A stretch of DNA of 64,000 nt from Bin80 sp965203305 (GCA_965203305.1 OZ241874.1:620001-684000), one strand, 5' to 3'. Shown: positions 17,136 through 27,146, numbered from the stretch's first letter. Translations and numbers: made by a program. The notes: generated from the sequence alone by a model not told the origin.

Positions 17136-18941
17136 ATGACTTCACATAAAAGTCGCATCCGCAATTTCTGCATTATTGCGCATATTGATCACGGCAAAAG
17201 CACCCTTGCGGATCGTTTTCTTGAGATCACAGGCACGGTCGCAAAACGCGACATGCAGGATCAGGTGCTGGATTCCATGGACCTGGAACGTGAACGTGGC
17301 ATTACAATCAAAAATCATGCGATCCAGATGACGTATCAGGCAAGGGACGGATTGACATATACTCTGAACCTGATTGATACGCCAGGCCATGTAGACTTTA
17401 CCTATGAAGTATCCCGTGCACTGAACGCATGCGAAGGTGCCATTCTTGTCGTGGATGCTGCCCAGGGGATTGAAGCGCAAACCATCAGCAATCTGTATCT
17501 GGCACTGGACAATGATCTGGAAATTATTCCCGTACTGAACAAGGTAGATTTGCCAGGTGCACATCCAGATGTGATCGCCATGTCCATTGAGAGCCTGATT
17601 GGCGAGCCGGCCGAAGATGTACTGTGCATCAGTGCAAAAACCGGGGAAGGCGTTCAAGAACTCCTGGAAACCGTGATTCAGCGTGTCCCTGGACCAGAAG
17701 AAACGTCTGATGGTCCATTGCAGGCCCTGATTTTTGATTCCATCTTTAATCAGTACCGGGGGGCCGTTGCCTATGTACGCATCTTCCAGGGGACGCTCCG
17801 AAAACGGGATCCCATTCGATTCATGGCAACAGGGAAAGAGTACCTTGCCGAAGAGATCGGTGTGCTCAGACTGGGGATGCAACCAGCAGAGGAGATCAAG
17901 GCTGGAGATGTCGGGTATGTCATCGGATCCATCAAAGATGTTCGGGACACGCGTGTTGGGGATACTATCACGCATGCACAGAACCCCGCGGATACTGCCA
18001 TTGCAGGGTTCAGAGAAGTCAAGCCAATGGTATTTTCCGGCGTGTATCCCACAAGTACAGAAGACTTTGAGGATCTTCGTGCCTCCCTGGAACGTTTACA
18101 GCTGAACGACTCTGCGATAGAGTATGAACCCGAAATCTCGGCCGCACTCGGATTCGGATTTCGGGTCGGGTTTCTTGGACTCCTTCACATGGAAATCGTA
18201 CAGGAACGACTGGACAGAGAATTTGACCTGGATATCATCACGACCCTGCCAAACGTGAAATACGAAATTGCCAACAGTGATGGAACCATGGAAATCATTG
18301 AAAATCCCAACAAGGTTCCATCGGCCGGCAGACTAGATCACATCAAGGAACCGTTTGTAAAAGCAGAGATTATTTCTCCAGCGGAGTACATCGGCAACAT
18401 TATGAATCTGTGCACCGAACGCAGAGGCGAATTTGTGAACCAGACCTATCTGGGGACGGAGCGGGCTATGCTGGAGTACCAGATGCCACTGGCAGAGATC
18501 GTTTTTGACTTCTATGACAAGCTCAAAAGTATCTCTCGGGGCTATGCGTCCTTTGACTACGAGTTTTCCGGATATCACCGCAGTGATCTGGTAAAGCTTG
18601 ATGTTCTGATCAACAAGGATCCGGTGGACGCACTCAGTGCAATCGTTCACCGGAGCAAAGCCTATGAGATGGGCAGAAAGCTCACGGCCAAACTGAAGGA
18701 CCTGATCCCCCGCCAGATGTTTGAAGTTGCGATTCAGGCTGCCATTGGAAGCCGGGTCATTGCGCGTACGACGGTCAAGGCAATCCGCAAAGATGTCACG
18801 GCAAAGTGCTACGGGGGAGACATTACGAGGAAGCGCAAGCTTCTGGAAAAGCAGAAAGAAGGAAAAAAACGCATGAAGCATGTAGGAAATGTGGAGGTGC
18901 CACAGGAAGCGTTTTTGGCCGTACTCTCCATGGAGAACTAA
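17136..18941 (+). CDS. lepA: Elongation factor 4 (LepA)
   Basis: Ribosome-associated translational GTPase thought to assist translocation or subunit biogenesis. Start at 17136 (MTSHKSRIRNFCIIAHIDHG) rather than 17115. G1 AHIDHGKS at residues 15-22, switch II DTPGHVDF, NKVD, and the LepA C-terminal domain with AKCYGGDITRKRKLLEKQKEGKKRMK. About 601 aa, the usual LepA length. It is followed within 4 bp by a secreted-protein gene and then signal peptidase I; lepA-lepB adjacency is a classical arrangement. Confidence 0.98.
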   Translation: MTSHKSRIRNFCIIAHIDHGKSTLADRFLEITGTVAKRDMQDQVLDSMDLERERGITIKNHAIQMTYQARDGLTYTLNLIDTPGHVDFTYEVSRALNACEGAILVVDAAQGIEAQTISNLYLALDNDLEIIPVLNKVDLPGAHPDVIAMSIESLIGEPAEDVLCISAKTGEGVQELLETVIQRVPGPEETSDGPLQALIFDSIFNQYRGAVAYVRIFQGTLRKRDPIRFMATGKEYLAEEIGVLRLGMQPAEEIKAGDVGYVIGSIKDVRDTRVGDTITHAQNPADTAIAGFREVKPMVFSGVYPTSTEDFEDLRASLERLQLNDSAIEYEPEISAALGFGFRVGFLGLLHMEIVQERLDREFDLDIITTLPNVKYEIANSDGTMEIIENPNKVPSAGRLDHIKEPFVKAEIISPAEYIGNIMNLCTERRGEFVNQTYLGTERAMLEYQMPLAEIVFDFYDKLKSISRGYASFDYEFSGYHRSDLVKLDVLINKDPVDALSAIVHRSKAYEMGRKLTAKLKDLIPRQMFEVAIQAAIGSRVIARTTVKAIRKDVTAKCYGGDITRKRKLLEKQKEGKKRMKHVGNVEVPQEAFLAVLSMEN

Positions 18942-18945
18942 CGGG

Positions 18946-19779
18946 ATGCTGCGCAACCTCTGCACGATGCTGGCTCTCTTTGCCTGTTCCATGCAGACCT
19001 TCGCCCAAGAGCCCCGGATCACTTGGGATCAACTTGGGATGGTGTATGCAGATGCCAGGTCTCAGCTGGTGTATCAGGCGTATATTGAGGAGAATGGAGA
19101 ACATGTTTCTCCTCTTGGATTTTCCAGATTCACGGTTGACAGCGATTCTCTTCTGGACTGGATTGCAGAAACGATGGGATTGCGGGATCAGGAACAAGAA
19201 CCCAAGCCATTTCAGGGGGATATTCATGTGTGGACTCTCACTTCCATGGAAGATCATGCAGACTGGCAGAGGCAATTTGAAGATGTACAGTGGTCCTATC
19301 TCGGCAACAACTTCTTTACCCCACTGGATACACTGGCTACCCCAGAAATCCGGGCGCATCTGGAAGCATATTTTGGTCCTCCGACACAGACAGCCGCAGA
19401 AGTCTGGCAGGGGGATCGGAATTTAGCTGGCCAGACCAGTCAGTTTGAGTACTGGCTCGTTGTCAATGACTCCATTCCAATGGTGATTATGGATGTTGGC
19501 GGGCCGTTTGACCGCGGAATCATTGTAGTAACAGATCATCGTTTCCGTTCGTTTCTTTACCGCATGCGGCAGTCACTTTTGACCGCCGCGTTCATGCGCA
19601 GTACAAAGCCTGTTCCCTACGCAGATTACTATTACAGCCCGGATACAAAAGAATGGTATCTGACGGGGCATGACGGCTCGGAATATTTCACCCGCAAAAT
19701 CCGGCGACCGGATTTAAGGCTTGGACGGCCAGTCCAGCCCCTGTCGCAGAAGCAAAGACTTAACGAGACTGATGTCTGA
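18946..19779 (+). CDS. Exported protein of unknown function between lepA and lepB
   Basis: 277 aa with an N-terminal signal sequence (LRNLCTMLALFACSMQTFAQ) and no other membrane segment, so probably periplasmic. No domain recognised. Visible features are an acidic N-terminal half and C-terminal YADYYYSPDTKEWYLTG. It starts 4 bp after lepA and overlaps the signal peptidase start by 8 bp, so translation is probably coupled. Frame could start at 18889 inside lepA, but the signal peptide argues for 18946. Confidence 0.8.
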   Translation: MLRNLCTMLALFACSMQTFAQEPRITWDQLGMVYADARSQLVYQAYIEENGEHVSPLGFSRFTVDSDSLLDWIAETMGLRDQEQEPKPFQGDIHVWTLTSMEDHADWQRQFEDVQWSYLGNNFFTPLDTLATPEIRAHLEAYFGPPTQTAAEVWQGDRNLAGQTSQFEYWLVVNDSIPMVIMDVGGPFDRGIIVVTDHRFRSFLYRMRQSLLTAAFMRSTKPVPYADYYYSPDTKEWYLTGHDGSEYFTRKIRRPDLRLGRPVQPLSQKQRLNETDV

Positions 19780-20983
19780 ATCATCTGATAAAAAAGAGCG
19801 GCAGAAACGAGGTGAGACACAAAACCTTTATTCAGTCGCGCCACCTCCAAAGCGAGCGCGGCAGAAACGACGCGCGGCACGAGCAGAACGTCGGGCAGGG
19901 AGCAAAGATGCGTCACCGAAGAAAAAGAAAAAGGGCCCGATTCGCGAGTGGCTGGATGCGATCACATTCGCGATCATTTTCATGGTGATTCTGCGGACGG
20001 TCTTCTTTGATCTGTTCCGGATCCCTACACCATCCATGGAGAAGAGTTTGCTGGTGGGAGACTATATTGCAGTTTCAAAGCTTCATTATGGTATGAGGTC
20101 CCCGATTACGCTGGGAATTCCCTTCACCCAGATCTATGTGCGCGGGTTTGAGCTTCCATGGAGAAGACTGCCGGGCTTTACCAGTCCCAAACGCTTTGAT
20201 ACAGTGGTCTTCAACTGGCCGGCAGACGAGGGCAAGCCAATTGACCGGAAAACCTACTACATCAAGCGAATTATCGGGATACCGGGGGATACACTCTCTA
20301 TTGTTGACAAGGTTGTTCATGTCAACAGTGATACTTTGTTTTTCAAGGACACCAGAGCTCCCCTCAAGGACACGATGCAACATCTGTGGTATGTATACAA
20401 GGAAGATCCGCGGGTCCGGCTTCCAAGTACGCGACTGGAGGAATTGGGCGTATCGGGATCTGTCCCGACAATGAACCCTGCCATTGAGCAAATTCAGGCG
20501 ACGAATGCGGCGGCGGCAGCAATTGCAGACTGGGGGTATGTGACTGCGGTCCGTCCGGTTGTCCGGGGATCACAAAACACGAATCAGGGGTTCTCGCTCT
20601 ATCCTGGAGGGACAGAAAATTCAACGGACAACTTTTCGCCGGTGGTAATTCCCGGAAAAGATCAGACCATAAACCTGACAGCGGAGAACTGGCCGGCATA
20701 CGCCCCTGTAATCACGGAATATGAAGGGCAGACCGCTTCGTTGAGCGAAGAGGGCATCCTGATCAATGGTCAGATCAGGGATACCTATACATTCCGGCAG
20801 GATTATTACTTCGTTATGGGAGATAATCGGGACAACTCCGAAGACAGCCGTTTCTGGGGGTTCGTTCCCATGGATCATGTGGTTGGTCGTGCTGTTGCCG
20901 TCTACTTTTCATGGAACAGCCAGGGAAGTCCGTTTCTGTTAGGACAGATTCGCGGCAACCGGATGTTTCGCGCGATTGAGTAG
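19772..20983 (+). CDS. lepB: Signal peptidase I with a long insertion
   Basis: Removes signal peptides of exported proteins at the inner membrane. A basic cytoplasmic leader of about 55 residues (five Lys in KKKKK) precedes one membrane anchor (about 60-80). Catalytic Ser88 lies in PTPSMEKSLL and Lys165 in TYYIKRIIGIPGD; the last box is MGDNRDNSEDSRFWGFVP. At 403 aa it is longer than usual because roughly 150 residues of extra sequence sit between the Lys box and the GDN box, as in many Bacteroidota. Third gene of the lepA operon. Confidence 0.96.
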   Translation: MSESSDKKERQKRGETQNLYSVAPPPKRARQKRRAARAERRAGSKDASPKKKKKGPIREWLDAITFAIIFMVILRTVFFDLFRIPTPSMEKSLLVGDYIAVSKLHYGMRSPITLGIPFTQIYVRGFELPWRRLPGFTSPKRFDTVVFNWPADEGKPIDRKTYYIKRIIGIPGDTLSIVDKVVHVNSDTLFFKDTRAPLKDTMQHLWYVYKEDPRVRLPSTRLEELGVSGSVPTMNPAIEQIQATNAAAAAIADWGYVTAVRPVVRGSQNTNQGFSLYPGGTENSTDNFSPVVIPGKDQTINLTAENWPAYAPVITEYEGQTASLSEEGILINGQIRDTYTFRQDYYFVMGDNRDNSEDSRFWGFVPMDHVVGRAVAVYFSWNSQGSPFLLGQIRGNRMFRAIE

Positions 20984-20993
20984 GGCAGATCCC

Positions 20994-21941
20994 TCAGGAT
21001 TCACGGAACTCGTCAAATCTGACTTGCTGGGCGGTTCCGGGAGGAATATCGTAAGGGTGTGCAGGGAGGGTGACCTGATTCAGGACAGGGTATCTGTACC
21101 CAAAGGTGAATGGCTGCGGCTTCCCGTCGGGTTCGGTGCCGATGACCAGAACTGTGGTTCCCTGCTCAAGAATTTTGGCTCCCACGGATGCGATTCCCTC
21201 AGAGGTACTCGTTGTCTTCCAGATGTCTCCCCATTCATAGACCCATCTGGCATCCGCGTCCACCAGACGGACGCACCCGTGACTCATTGGCCCGCCAGTG
21301 GGCATTTCGTACTGGTGGATATGCATGCCTTTGGCCACATGAAAATTCATGACCCAGTACATTTCCCAGGGTTCATCTTCGGGGCTTTCCGATGATACGC
21401 GATATTCTTCGCGCCAGTTAAAATTAAAGCGTCCATTTGGTGTGGGAGTTGCTTCTGGGTCTCCCGTGTTAATGATTCCCCAGCGCATCAGCTGTCCGTA
21501 TTCATAGGCAGCGAAGGCCTGGATGGTCTTGTCCATAATGAAGAGCTTGTCAAACTCCCTCCCTCCGGGATAATACCGCGGAAAAGGCGAGTAGGCCCTG
21601 AAGTCTAGGTTGAATTGTGTCGGGAAAATGATTGTATCTCCGACGGCATACGTTTGCATCAGCCTGCGATTGACCATTTCGACGAGGATTGCCCGCTGAT
21701 TCCCCAGTTCTGTATCTCCGTCTCCGATCATGCGGTAGAAATCATTTCGGGCCAGTGCGCTGTTTTTCCGTTCATTTTGCAATATGTGGTATCGGTAAAA
21801 TACTTCGGGAACATGATCCAGACTCTCAAACCGCAGATCAAGCAGATCAGCAACAGCATCCTGGTCAATAAATCCCCCGGACTGAGCATGGACGGCGGGG
21901 GCTACCAGAGCGAGCATCCAGAACAGACAGAACAGGCGCAT
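20994..21941 (-). CDS. L,D-transpeptidase (YkuD domain), exported
   Basis: Predicted to make 3-3 cross-links or attach proteins to peptidoglycan. The N-terminus is a cleavable signal (LFCLFWMLALVAPAVHA). The YkuD catalytic motif is in the second half: HQYEMPTGGPMSHGCVRL, with SHGC holding the nucleophile Cys. About 150 residues of N-terminal region have no clear assignment. Convergent with lepB, 10 bp between stops. Downstream member of a minus-strand run starting at xseB. Confidence 0.9.
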   Translation of the reverse strand: MRLFCLFWMLALVAPAVHAQSGGFIDQDAVADLLDLRFESLDHVPEVFYRYHILQNERKNSALARNDFYRMIGDGDTELGNQRAILVEMVNRRLMQTYAVGDTIIFPTQFNLDFRAYSPFPRYYPGGREFDKLFIMDKTIQAFAAYEYGQLMRWGIINTGDPEATPTPNGRFNFNWREEYRVSSESPEDEPWEMYWVMNFHVAKGMHIHQYEMPTGGPMSHGCVRLVDADARWVYEWGDIWKTTSTSEGIASVGAKILEQGTTVLVIGTEPDGKPQPFTFGYRYPVLNQVTLPAHPYDIPPGTAQQVRFDEFRES

Positions 21942-21968
21942 GGGAAGGGCAGAAAAGAACTGCGGGCT

Positions 21969-23018
21969 TTAACGTGAATCTTTGCCTTTTGGCTCACATC
22001 CTTCGGTCACCAGTCGTTTGATCATGTCAACACTCCCAAGCACGATCAGAGTATCCCCTGTTTCAATGAGATCGTCTGCTCTCGGGTAAAAATGCATTTG
22101 CTGGTCCGATTTCTTGATGATTGCAATGACAATTGTTTCCCATGACTCCCGAAAATCTGCTTGCCGGAGTGTTTTTCCAGCAAGCACTGAGCCTGCTTCC
22201 ACTACGACCTGTTCCATTCCCAGTCCGAGATCTTCGGCCTGGAGTATCTGAGACATAAACTGGTCAACATGGGGACGCAGGATTACCTGCGCCATTCGCT
22301 CTGCTCCAACCTGTACAGGGGAGATTACCTGTGAGGCTCCTGCCTGAAGAATTCGCCGCCGGCTTGCTGCATCAGACGCACGCGCAAGAATAAATAGTTC
22401 CGGGTTATTTTCGCGTGCTACAAGCGTGACATACACGCTCTGTGCATCATCAGGAAGCAGGATAATGAGTCCCTTTGCATGTTTGATCCCTGCTTCCAGC
22501 AATGCACTGTCCTGAACAGCGTCACCCGTAACGGCCAGAATTCCGTTTGCATTCAGGTGCTCTGTGACCTGTTCATTCCGGTCCAGTACGACGAGGGACT
22601 TGTCTGCTTTTAGAAGGATGCTGGTGACATCCCGCCCGACACGCCCGTATCCGCAGATGATATAGTGATCTGTCATGAGTCTGATTTTGTGTATCCGGTG
22701 ACGGTTCCGGATCATGGTTCCTGCAACAAGCACTCGTGCCCATCTGTAGGTTACGACCCCAACAGAGCCAATCCCGACGAGCCCGAAGATCATGGTAAAA
22801 ATGCGTCCTGCATACGACAGTTCATCCACTTCGGTATACCCAATAGTGGTAAGCGTAATGAATGTCATATAAAGCCCGTCCATGAAGCTCCAGCCTTCCA
22901 GGAACCGGTATCCCAAGGTACCAACAATCGTCCATAAAATCAGGAAGAGAATACCGGTGAGGACCTCAAGTCGTTGCGGGGTCCGGTCTCGTAATTGCCA
23001 GCGACGAGCAGCAGACAT
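21969..23018 (-). CDS. Potassium channel with TrkA_N/TrkA_C regulatory domains
   Basis: Two transmembrane helices bracket the selectivity filter TLTTIGYTEV, followed by a cytoplasmic RCK region: HYIICGYGRVGRDV (Rossmann GxGxxG), LDRNEQV, and a TrkA_C domain near the C-terminus (RQADFRESWETIVIAI). This is the Kch/MthK-like 2TM plus RCK layout, 349 aa. Probably a K+ efflux or leak channel gated by nucleotide or ion binding. Confidence 0.93.
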   Translation of the reverse strand: MSAARRWQLRDRTPQRLEVLTGILFLILWTIVGTLGYRFLEGWSFMDGLYMTFITLTTIGYTEVDELSYAGRIFTMIFGLVGIGSVGVVTYRWARVLVAGTMIRNRHRIHKIRLMTDHYIICGYGRVGRDVTSILLKADKSLVVLDRNEQVTEHLNANGILAVTGDAVQDSALLEAGIKHAKGLIILLPDDAQSVYVTLVARENNPELFILARASDAASRRRILQAGASQVISPVQVGAERMAQVILRPHVDQFMSQILQAEDLGLGMEQVVVEAGSVLAGKTLRQADFRESWETIVIAIIKKSDQQMHFYPRADDLIETGDTLIVLGSVDMIKRLVTEGCEPKGKDSR

Positions 23019-23030
23019 AGCTCCGGTACC

Positions 23031-23546
23031 TCAGGAAATGGTTGCCGGAATCCGAAACAGTCGGGCATACACCGAATCGCAGAGTGGGCGTTCAAATTCT
23101 CCCGTCCGCAGTGCCCCCAGGGTGCAAGTCCCGAGATTGAATACATGTGTTGCTGGCGTGATCAGACCCTGACGGATCTGTTCCCTGAATTGACTCCGCG
23201 AAGCAAAGTGAATCGCTCCGTGTTCTGTCCTGTAGAAGATGAGCATGGAGGACAGTATCGGACAGTCCTTGTTTGCCGAAATCTCTTCTACAGCGTGCAT
23301 GAGCGCGTCAATCCCGCATCCGCTGATCGTACCGCCGGGGATTTCACCAGCAACCAGCAGAAAACGATCTGACTTGATCATTGCCGCACCCTGGATGGGT
23401 CGGCCGTGTGAAGTCCACTGTTCAAGGAATAACTGCGTTTGCAACAGGAGTTTCCTCAAGTCTGCCTGCTTCCCATCAAGGGCAATGACCCAGAGATGTG
23501 CATCATCCGAGAGGTCTGGAAAAATAACTTCACGGGACAGGCTCAT
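23031..23546 (-). CDS. Bacteroidota-type conserved protein of unknown function
   Basis: 171 aa without membrane segments. From memory the layout (WTSHGRPIQGAAMIKSDRFLL, SGCGIDALMHAVEEI, then THVFNLGTCTLG) fits a family often misnamed ABC transporter ATPase in Bacteroidota; no Walker motifs are present. Its start overlaps the xseB stop as TGATG, so translation is coupled to exonuclease VII small subunit. Confidence 0.7.
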   Translation of the reverse strand: MSLSREVIFPDLSDDAHLWVIALDGKQADLRKLLLQTQLFLEQWTSHGRPIQGAAMIKSDRFLLVAGEIPGGTISGCGIDALMHAVEEISANKDCPILSSMLIFYRTEHGAIHFASRSQFREQIRQGLITPATHVFNLGTCTLGALRTGEFERPLCDSVYARLFRIPATIS

Positions 23547-23806
23547 CAGTCCAAGGGGAAGATTTCGCCGGTTTCTGAATTGGAATCATGTGGATTTTCT
23601 TCCAGAACATAACGCAGCTCCGTTACACGTTGTTCGGCTGCGTCAAGCCGCTTCAGACACTCCCTGGCGAGATGAATGCCTTCTTCGTACTGTTTCAGAG
23701 TGGATTCCAGGGGTTCAGATCCTTCCGAAAGCGTTTTTGCAATCAACTCAAGACGCTCCATAAGCGTATCAAGCGATACACTGGTTTCAGGGGTTTCGTT
23801 TTTCAT
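23546..23806 (-). CDS. xseB: Exodeoxyribonuclease VII small subunit
   Basis: 86-aa helical protein that binds the large subunit and completes the nuclease degrading single-stranded DNA. Family pattern LDTLMERLELIAKTL, then LEPLEST-like LESTLKQYEEGIHLARECLKRL and ALAAEQR-like AAEQRVTEL. Start set at 23806 (MKNETPETSV). The large subunit xseA is on the same strand about 2.1 kb upstream, so the two are not in one transcript. Confidence 0.9.
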   Translation of the reverse strand: MKNETPETSVSLDTLMERLELIAKTLSEGSEPLESTLKQYEEGIHLARECLKRLDAAEQRVTELRYVLEENPHDSNSETGEIFPLD

Positions 23807-23889
23807 GTAGATCCAAGGGAGATGGAAAGGGTACAAGGGTGCATGACTGACAACCAGTACACAAATTATACGATCAAGCTGATATAAGG

Positions 23890-24669
23890 ATGGATTTAGG
23901 ATTAAAGGGAAAGGTAGCCGTTGTCACGGGTGCAAGCCGAGGTCTGGGGAAATACATGGCCATGCAGCTTGCTGCGGAGGGATGTCAACTTGTGATCTGT
24001 GCACGGGGGGAAGAGGCACTGATTGCTGCGCAACAAGAGATCACCAGTCTGCACGATATACCTGTTCTGGCAAGATCGGCTGATCTGACATGCCAGGGAG
24101 AGGCAGAAAATCTGATCAGCACAGCGGTGAGTGAATACGGGACAGTTCAACTGCTCATCAATAATGCCGGCGGGAATCGCCGCGGACTGTTTGCTGATCT
24201 TTCTGATCAGGACTGGGAAGATATTCTGACGCTGAACCTGAAGATGCATTTGCGTACCAGCAGGGCGGCCATTCCGCATATGAGGGAGAGCGGGGGAGGG
24301 GCCATCCTGTTTATTGGTTCCATCTTTGGCCGGGAAGCAGGAGGCCCGGGATTATCCATCTATAATACAACGAAGTCAGCACTTATGAGTGCTGCGAAGA
24401 TCATGGCACTAGAGCTGGCTCCGGACGGGATTCGCGTGAACACGCTTGCTCCAGGCTCTATTCGATTTCCCGGTGGATCCTGGGACAAGCGGGTCATGAA
24501 TGATCCAGAGGGAATGAAAGCCTTTATCGCAGACAACCTCCCTATGGGCCGGTTTGGTACAGCGGAAGAGATTGCAGATGTTGCAGCGTTTCTGCTTTCT
24601 GACAGAGCCAGTCTGATTACAGGAGCCTGCCTGAATGTAGATGGCGGGCAGTCACGGTCTTTGATCTGA
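23890..24669 (+). CDS. Short-chain dehydrogenase/reductase (3-oxoacyl-ACP reductase-like)
   Basis: NAD(P)-dependent oxidoreductase of 259 aa. Cofactor motif TGASRGLGKYMA, structural NNAGGNRRG, catalytic Ser in FIGSIFG, and the Tyr-x3-Lys site as YNTTKSALM; ending NVDGGQS is typical of classical SDRs. Close in layout to FabG-like oxidoreductases but no fab genes are adjacent, so the substrate is unknown. Convergent with the YjbQ-like gene (3 bp between stops). Confidence 0.92.
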   Translation: MDLGLKGKVAVVTGASRGLGKYMAMQLAAEGCQLVICARGEEALIAAQQEITSLHDIPVLARSADLTCQGEAENLISTAVSEYGTVQLLINNAGGNRRGLFADLSDQDWEDILTLNLKMHLRTSRAAIPHMRESGGGAILFIGSIFGREAGGPGLSIYNTTKSALMSAAKIMALELAPDGIRVNTLAPGSIRFPGGSWDKRVMNDPEGMKAFIADNLPMGRFGTAEEIADVAAFLLSDRASLITGACLNVDGGQSRSLI

Positions 24670-24672
24670 ATC

Positions 24673-25791
24673 TCAGGTGAGTCTGAACAGGCGGGCGCGT
24701 ACTCTGCGGACATCTGATTCGGGTCGTCTCCACTGGATCAGGATGGGACTCTGGTAGGTGCCGACCATGATCTTTCCATGTGCTGTGTCACTGTCTGCAT
24801 TGATGAGAAAACGGGCTGTACTGCCCAGATTCATCCACCGAGCTTCAAGGGGAGACGCAATACGGTCAATTATGTATTCCAGAAGAGGCAGGCGCATATG
24901 TAATCGTTCCGCGATATACTCAATGGCAGAAACGCTGCGACCTGCCAATTTGAGACCGTCCCGGATCGCCAGACGGAGTTCATAGGCAAGCATCTTTTTT
25001 GCCTTTCGGGGAAGCATCAGGGGCCGACGGGCAAACTCGGATACATTGTTCAGCATGTACTTCAAAGGGTTCATGAGTACATCGGTAATATCTCGTTCCA
25101 CCAGAAGGGACTCAAACTCATTGACGGTAATACCGGCATGCTTCTCATCAGACTCCAGCTCAAGTGTGAGCAGTCCCTGGGGAATCTTGTGCTTGTTGGC
25201 AAGTACCTGAAGATTGCTCAGGTTTTCGCTGAGATCCAGAGCACAGCGATCCTGTTCCGGCACAGCTATTGACAGGATCTCCTCATGTACACACTCCATG
25301 TCGTTATATCCTGTAACGAGTACCTTTCTGGACCGGAACGTTCCGCGAGACTCCCCATCAAGGTCAATAAAATAGATTGGATCTTCCGGGTCGAATGTAT
25401 ACAGAACGCTATTGCACAGCCCGAGGCAAATGAATGCCAGATGTGAGTCTGCATTCAGTGGTTCGGACTTTCGCTGCTCTTCCGTCAATTCGTTCCGTAG
25501 TTCCATACGGTCATGCCAGTAGGGAGCACCCTCGGGAAACAGTCGCTTGATGGAACGAACAAGATGCCCAATCCCTTCGGGACTGTTGCGAAGTTTGGCC
25601 GCGAGGGGTTGTTCCAGGAAGCCGGCTGTCGTATGCAGTGAAGAAACGGCTATGTTGCGAAAGGAAGAAAAAGAGTCACGATCAACTTTTGCCAGAGCCT
25701 GAGAGACATTTTGCATGTCAAGCCGTGAGCTAGCGGACAAGTGTAGCGTTGTTGCTAACGGGGATTTTTTAAATGTGGCGGAGTCAGACAT
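24673..25791 (-). CDS. YjbQ/UPF0047-like protein with a large internal insertion
   Basis: 372 aa. The N-terminal part shows the YjbQ pattern SLHTTAGFLEQPL, a PYWHDRMELRN segment and NADSHLAF; the C-terminus ends GTYQSPILIQWRRPESDVRR as YjbQ proteins do. About 220 residues of unrelated helical sequence lie between these parts (including FESLLVERDITDVLMNPL and AYELRLAIRDGLKLAG). YjbQ proteins have thiamine phosphate synthase side activity, but their role is uncertain. A split domain or a later fusion are both possible. Confidence 0.62.
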   Translation of the reverse strand: MSDSATFKKSPLATTLHLSASSRLDMQNVSQALAKVDRDSFSSFRNIAVSSLHTTAGFLEQPLAAKLRNSPEGIGHLVRSIKRLFPEGAPYWHDRMELRNELTEEQRKSEPLNADSHLAFICLGLCNSVLYTFDPEDPIYFIDLDGESRGTFRSRKVLVTGYNDMECVHEEILSIAVPEQDRCALDLSENLSNLQVLANKHKIPQGLLTLELESDEKHAGITVNEFESLLVERDITDVLMNPLKYMLNNVSEFARRPLMLPRKAKKMLAYELRLAIRDGLKLAGRSVSAIEYIAERLHMRLPLLEYIIDRIASPLEARWMNLGSTARFLINADSDTAHGKIMVGTYQSPILIQWRRPESDVRRVRARLFRLT

Positions 25792-25946
25792 GGATGTAGC
25801 GAATTATAGAATATATAAGGGGCAACTCTTCCACCCGTGAAGTAAAATACTAATTCTGGTATAATCTTGCAGGCAGTCTCATATACTCGTCCGAGAACGA
25901 GTCAGGACAGATTTTGCAGGAGCTCGGCAACGCAGCAAATTAAGTG

Positions 25947-27146
25947 CTATAGATCGTGAACAATTGCCTTCCGATGCCCATCAGAAAAGTGGATGGATAC
26001 ACGATCACCGGCATGCAACTCCCCGCTTGAATGTATAACCTTGCCGTCTTGTTCTATACGAGCATATCCGCGCTTCAGAAACCGATTTGGGTCCAGTGCG
26101 GTGAGTTGCCCCTTGAGTAACTGCACTTGATGTTTGTATGTTACGAGACGGGCACTGCATGCCTCGTGCAAAAGATCTATGTGGCTGGTGAGGCTCTGTT
26201 GCGCGTCATGTACACGGTTGATTGGAGTGTTGAAGGAATAGGATCCGGTAATCTGCACAGTTCGCTGCCGCATGGCATGGATCCGGTCCGTGATGCCAAG
26301 ATACATCTTCGCCTCAATTCCCAGAATATTCTGGATGATGGAGGTCTGCTCTGGCACAGCAGTTTGGGCGGCGTGTGTAGGAGTTGCTGCACGCACATCT
26401 GCAACAAGGTCAGCAAGCGTAGTATCGGTTTCGTGGCCGACCGCGGTGATGATCGGAATTTCCGAATTGGAGATTGCACGTACGACTTCTTCTTCGTTGA
26501 ATGCCCATAGATCTTCCAGAGAACCTCCTCCTCGTCCTACGATCAGCAGATCGGGACGTTTTTCGCGGGAGAGGCTGTGAAACTGCTTAATCGCTTCGGC
26601 AATTTCCGGGGCAGCCTCCGGTCCCTGTACCCGGGTAGATGCCAGAATTACCTCGGCCACAGGGAACCTGTCCCGCAGAATACGAAGCATATCCTGCAAT
26701 GCTGCTCCTTCCGGGGAGGTTATGATTCCAATGCATCCGGGAATTCCGCGCAAGAACAGCTTTTTATGCTGATCAAAGAGTCCCTCCCGGGTGAATTTTT
26801 CCTGGAGTTCAAGGAAGCGTTTCTGCAGTTCGCCAGTGGTATGGCGGCGTTCCATTTTTTGGACATCAAACTGCAGCTTGCAGAGTTTGGGATAGACAGT
26901 GGGTTTGCCATAGATTCGCAGCAACTGTCCAGGTTCGGGTTTGAAGGCAACCTTTAGTGTGCGACTTTGCCACATCACACACCTCAGAGAGTTCGTTTCA
27001 TCTGCAATGGTAAAGTACCAGTGACCTCTTCGGGCGGTATGTTCTGAAAGCTCCCCTTCCACCCAGGCATATCCATAGTCTCCGATATGCTCACGCAAGG
27101 AGGACATGTATTTTCCCACAGGAATTGCTCTGTTATCTCCAGTCAT
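25947..27146 (-). CDS. xseA: Exodeoxyribonuclease VII large subunit
   Basis: Catalytic subunit of the single-strand nuclease. N-terminal OB-fold with WVEGELSEHTARRGHWYFT, central core with GCIGIITSPEGAALQDM, LIVGRGGGSLEDLWAFNEE and TAVGHETDTTLADLVAD, all diagnostic XseA motifs, and a helical C-terminus. 399 aa, normal length. No xseB beside it; that gene is at 23546-23806. Confidence 0.97.
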   Translation of the reverse strand: MTGDNRAIPVGKYMSSLREHIGDYGYAWVEGELSEHTARRGHWYFTIADETNSLRCVMWQSRTLKVAFKPEPGQLLRIYGKPTVYPKLCKLQFDVQKMERRHTTGELQKRFLELQEKFTREGLFDQHKKLFLRGIPGCIGIITSPEGAALQDMLRILRDRFPVAEVILASTRVQGPEAAPEIAEAIKQFHSLSREKRPDLLIVGRGGGSLEDLWAFNEEEVVRAISNSEIPIITAVGHETDTTLADLVADVRAATPTHAAQTAVPEQTSIIQNILGIEAKMYLGITDRIHAMRQRTVQITGSYSFNTPINRVHDAQQSLTSHIDLLHEACSARLVTYKHQVQLLKGQLTALDPNRFLKRGYARIEQDGKVIHSSGELHAGDRVSIHFSDGHRKAIVHDL

